10,922 bases of DNA from Acephala macrosclerotiorum (lineage: Eukaryota; Ascomycota; Leotiomycetes; Helotiales; Mollisiaceae): the NCBI GenBank assembly GCA_014904845.1, contig MU119977.1:1-10922 (forward strand). Reading direction: 5' to 3'. The notes beneath the pieces were generated by a model. The model did no database searches. It worked only from the letters and a program-made list of their open reading frames with translations, and was not told where the DNA came from. Shown here in pieces: positions 7,801-10,922 of the stretch. The position numbers and the translations under genes were made by a program. How positions within the stretch are numbered: the stretch's first letter is position 1; each line of letters opens with the position of its first letter.

Positions 7801-10546
7801 TATAATTTTTTTTTTAAAAAATTTTTTTTTTTAATAATATAATTTTTTATAATACGTTTTTATTTTAAATATTAAAAAATTTATTAATTTATTAATTATT
7901 ATTATTTAATAAAATTTAAAATTTTATTTTAATAATTATTTTAATTTTAAAATTTAAATTTAAAATAAAAATAAATTAAATATATTATTAAAATTAAAAA
8001 TTGTATAATTTTTTATAAAAACGTTTTTATAAAATTTACGAAATAAAATATATATCGAATAAAAAAAAACTCATTTATTAATTAATTTATTTATAAAGTA
8101 ATAAATAAATTTATTATTATTTTTATAAATATAATTTTTAAAAATTTTATTATTTAATTTAATATTAATTTATTATATATTAAATTATAAAATTATAAAA
8201 ATATATATATAAAATAATATTTATTTTAATATTTTTAATATTTTTATATTTTAATACAATATTTAAATATATTAATATATATAAATTAATAATTATATTT
8301 TAATTTTTTTAAATATAATTAAATCGATTAAAATATTATTATTAAAATTATTAATTTAATTTAAATTAAAATAATAAATTTTTTATTTAAAACGTTTAAT
8401 TTAAATTAATATAATAAAATTATATATATTTTTTTTAAAAAAAATTTATAAATAATTAATTTCGAAAATAATATTAATTACGTATTTTTTAATATATAAT
8501 AAATTTTCATTTATTATAAATTAATTAATAATTTTTTTATTTTTATTTTAATTAATTAATTTACGAATTATAAATTATTTCGAATAAATTTAATTTATTA
8601 ATTAAAACGAATTAATTTACGATTAAATTTTTTATTTTTTATTTTATTTTATTTTTATATTAATAAAATAACGTTAAAAAATAAATTGTTTTAATAAATT
8701 TCATTAAAAATTATATATATACGATTTATATATTTTATTTTTTATTATTATTTAAAAGAAATTTAAATTATTAAAAATAGAATATTAAAAATTGATTAAT
8801 AAAATTTTTTATTTTAATTGTATTATTCGAAATTAAATAATTTAATTACGATATTACGAAATTATAAAAAAATATTAATTTATCAAAATTTCGTATTAAA
8901 TTACTCGAAATAATTAATATTAAAACGAATATAAAAAAAAAAAAAAAAACTCGCGACGATTATTTATAATAATTAGTTTTATTTTTAACGAAAATTAAAA
9001 TATAAAAAAAAAGTTTTAATATGAAAAAAAAAAATATTATAACGTTAAAAAACGAAATTATTTTATTATTTTATATTTTAATTTTAATTTTTTTAAAAAT
9101 TGTAATTCGTAAATCGTTTATAAATATTTTTAAATTAAAATAATAAAAATAAAATAAATTTCGAATTTTAAAAAATAATATAAAAAAAATTAAAATAAAA
9201 AATTTCAATCGAAAAAAATCAATTAAAAAATTTTTTATTTAAAAAATATATTTTATTAAAATAAATAAATAAATAAAATTTCGAATAAAAATTAAAATAA
9301 ATTTTTTTTTACGAGAAAATAATATAAATAAAAATTAATTTTTAAAATAAATTTTATTTGAATATAATAATTCGAAAATTCGTATTTTTAAATTATTAAA
9401 TTAATTTTTAATTTAAAAATTAAAATTAATAAATTATTCGTATTAAAATTTTTTTTTTTAATAAAAATTTATTTTATTTTAATTATATTATTAATTTTTT
9501 TAAAGAAAATTTTATAAATAATAATTTTTTTTTTTAAAAATATAAAATTTTAAAAAATATATATTTATATTAAAATTATAAATTTTTTTTTAAAATAATA
9601 CGACGATATATACGAAAATTATAAAAAAAATTTAAAAATTAAAAAAATACAATTTTTATAATATATTAATTTAATTTATATTAAAATATAATATTGAAAA
9701 TTATTTTAAAAAAAAATTTTATAACGTTTTAAAAAAAATTTTTTATAAATAAAATTAAAAATATTATCGAATAAATATAAAAATTTTATATAAAATTATT
9801 GATTAATTTATAAAGAAAATTTTAATAATAAAAATATATATAAATTTATTCGATAAAATATTTAAAAAATTAATTAAACGAAATAAATTAAATAAATAAT
9901 ATTAAAAATACGAATTTATAAAAAAAAATTTAATATATATTAAAAAATGAATTTTTAAAAAAATCGATTATAAATTAATAAAAATTTTTATTTATAATTA
10001 TAATAAAATATACGAGAAAATAATTATCGTATATAAATATAAAAAAAAATTTAATATAATAAAATTAACAATTTAAAAAATTTAAAAATTCGATAAAAAT
10101 ATTTAAATATTATAATATAAAAAATAATTTATTATTTTGTATTTTATTCGAATTATTTATAAAAAAAAATTTAATAAAAAATTTATATAATTATTAAAAA
10201 AATTTATATTGAATTTTAATTTTCGATTTTACGTATTATTTAAATTTAAAAAACTCAATAAATATTCGTATTAAAATTTTTAATTTAAATAAACAATTTT
10301 ATTAAAAAATTAAAAAAGTTTTTTTTTTTTCGTATTATTTATCGATTTAAAAATCGTTTTAAATATTAATATTACGAAAATATTTAAAAAATAAATAATA
10401 TTATAATTTTTATAAATTAAAATTAAAATTAATTTATTTTTTTATAAAAATATTAAAATTTTAACGACGTTTCACGTTTTTTAATATATTAAAAAAACAA
10501 ATAAAATTTAATTTTATAATTATTTTTATTAAAAAAAATTAAAATA

Positions 10547-10568
10547 CTCGTTTAAATCTCGTTTAAAT
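10547..10568. repeat. 11-bp perfect tandem duplication
   Basis: CTCGTTTAAAT occurs twice back to back (10547-10557 and 10558-10568). Both copies keep a CTCG tetramer, rare in the surrounding block. Confidence 0.75.
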
Positions 10569-10922
10569 TTTATTTATTTTTAATTAATATTTATAATATA
10601 TTAAATTTTATTATTTAATTATATTAAAATTATATATAAAATTAAATAAAAAATTAATAAAAAATTAAATATTATATATTAAAAATAATATTATATTTTA
10701 ATTTTATAAATTAAATAATTATAATATTTAAAATATAATATAAAAAAATAATTTTAATTTTTTTAATTAAAATTATTTTTTAAAAATATATATTATTAAT
10801 TTTATTTATATATTATATTAAATTTTAAATAATATTTTATTAAATTATAAAAACAAATTATAATATATTTTATATATTAATAAAAATTTTTTAAATAAAA
10901 TTTTTTTTATATTTTTATTTAT

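Larger units (their letters stand above)
4872..10922. other. extreme AT-rich block, probably RIP-mutated repeats; no gene seen
   Basis: About 6 kb consists almost only of A and T and runs off the right edge. By hand count, 5041-5640 holds about 25 C+G bases in 600, and 6121-6480 holds 21 CpG dinucleotides against about 7 isolated C or G. Such depletion of C outside CpG, on both strands, is what RIP leaves after repeated C-to-T change at CpA, CpT and CpC sites in duplicated DNA. No long open frame, RNA gene or recognisable transposon protein remains. The original element cannot be identified from the bases left. Mitochondrial DNA is unlikely because the block joins the nuclear genes directly and CpG is over-represented. 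Confidence 0.85.

Noticed and set aside
4872..10922. Mitochondrial or plastid DNA as the source of the AT-rich sequence
   Set aside because: No organellar gene, tRNA or rRNA is visible, CpG is over-represented, and the block grades into a nuclear-type gene with spliceosomal introns.
4872..10922. Centromere
   Set aside because: AT-rich RIP-mutated DNA is common at fungal centromeres, but only 6 kb is visible and dispersed AT blocks look the same. Nothing in the sequence separates the two.

Overview
The window looks like nuclear DNA of a filamentous ascomycete (Pezizomycotina). The genes have short spliceosomal introns with GTAAGT-like donors and CTGAC/CTGAT branch sites. A gene-bearing island of normal base composition (about 180-4740) is flanked by DNA with the extreme AT bias expected of repeat-induced point mutation (RIP). 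I cannot name the species.

Layout. Positions 1-93 are a perfect AAT microsatellite, running off the left edge, followed by a short AT-rich stretch. Positions 152-1219 (minus strand) hold a decayed phytanoyl-CoA dioxygenase (PhyH) family gene with at least five in-frame stops and three or more frameshifts. Positions 1220-2209 are the shared upstream region between that relic and the next gene. Positions 2210-3291 (plus strand) hold an apparently intact four-exon gene for a flavin reductase-like, FMN-binding split-barrel protein. Its second exon is only 27 nt and encodes the conserved PRPIG segment. Positions 3292-3954 are intergenic. Positions 3955-4871 (plus strand) hold a broken UbiX/PAD1-type flavin prenyltransferase gene with two frameshifts and an in-frame stop; its last exon runs into the AT block. 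From about 4872 to the right edge there is no gene: roughly 6 kb is almost pure A and T, and most of the surviving C and G bases sit in CpG dinucleotides.

How the genes may have worked together (inference). UbiX-type enzymes prenylate reduced FMN to make the cofactor of UbiD-type decarboxylases, and a flavin reductase-like neighbour could supply reduced FMN. The pair, with an oxygenase nearby, suggests the remains of a small catabolic or secondary-metabolism cluster. Two of its three visible members are now dead, and the right side is replaced by RIP-mutated repeats. No UbiD gene is visible here.
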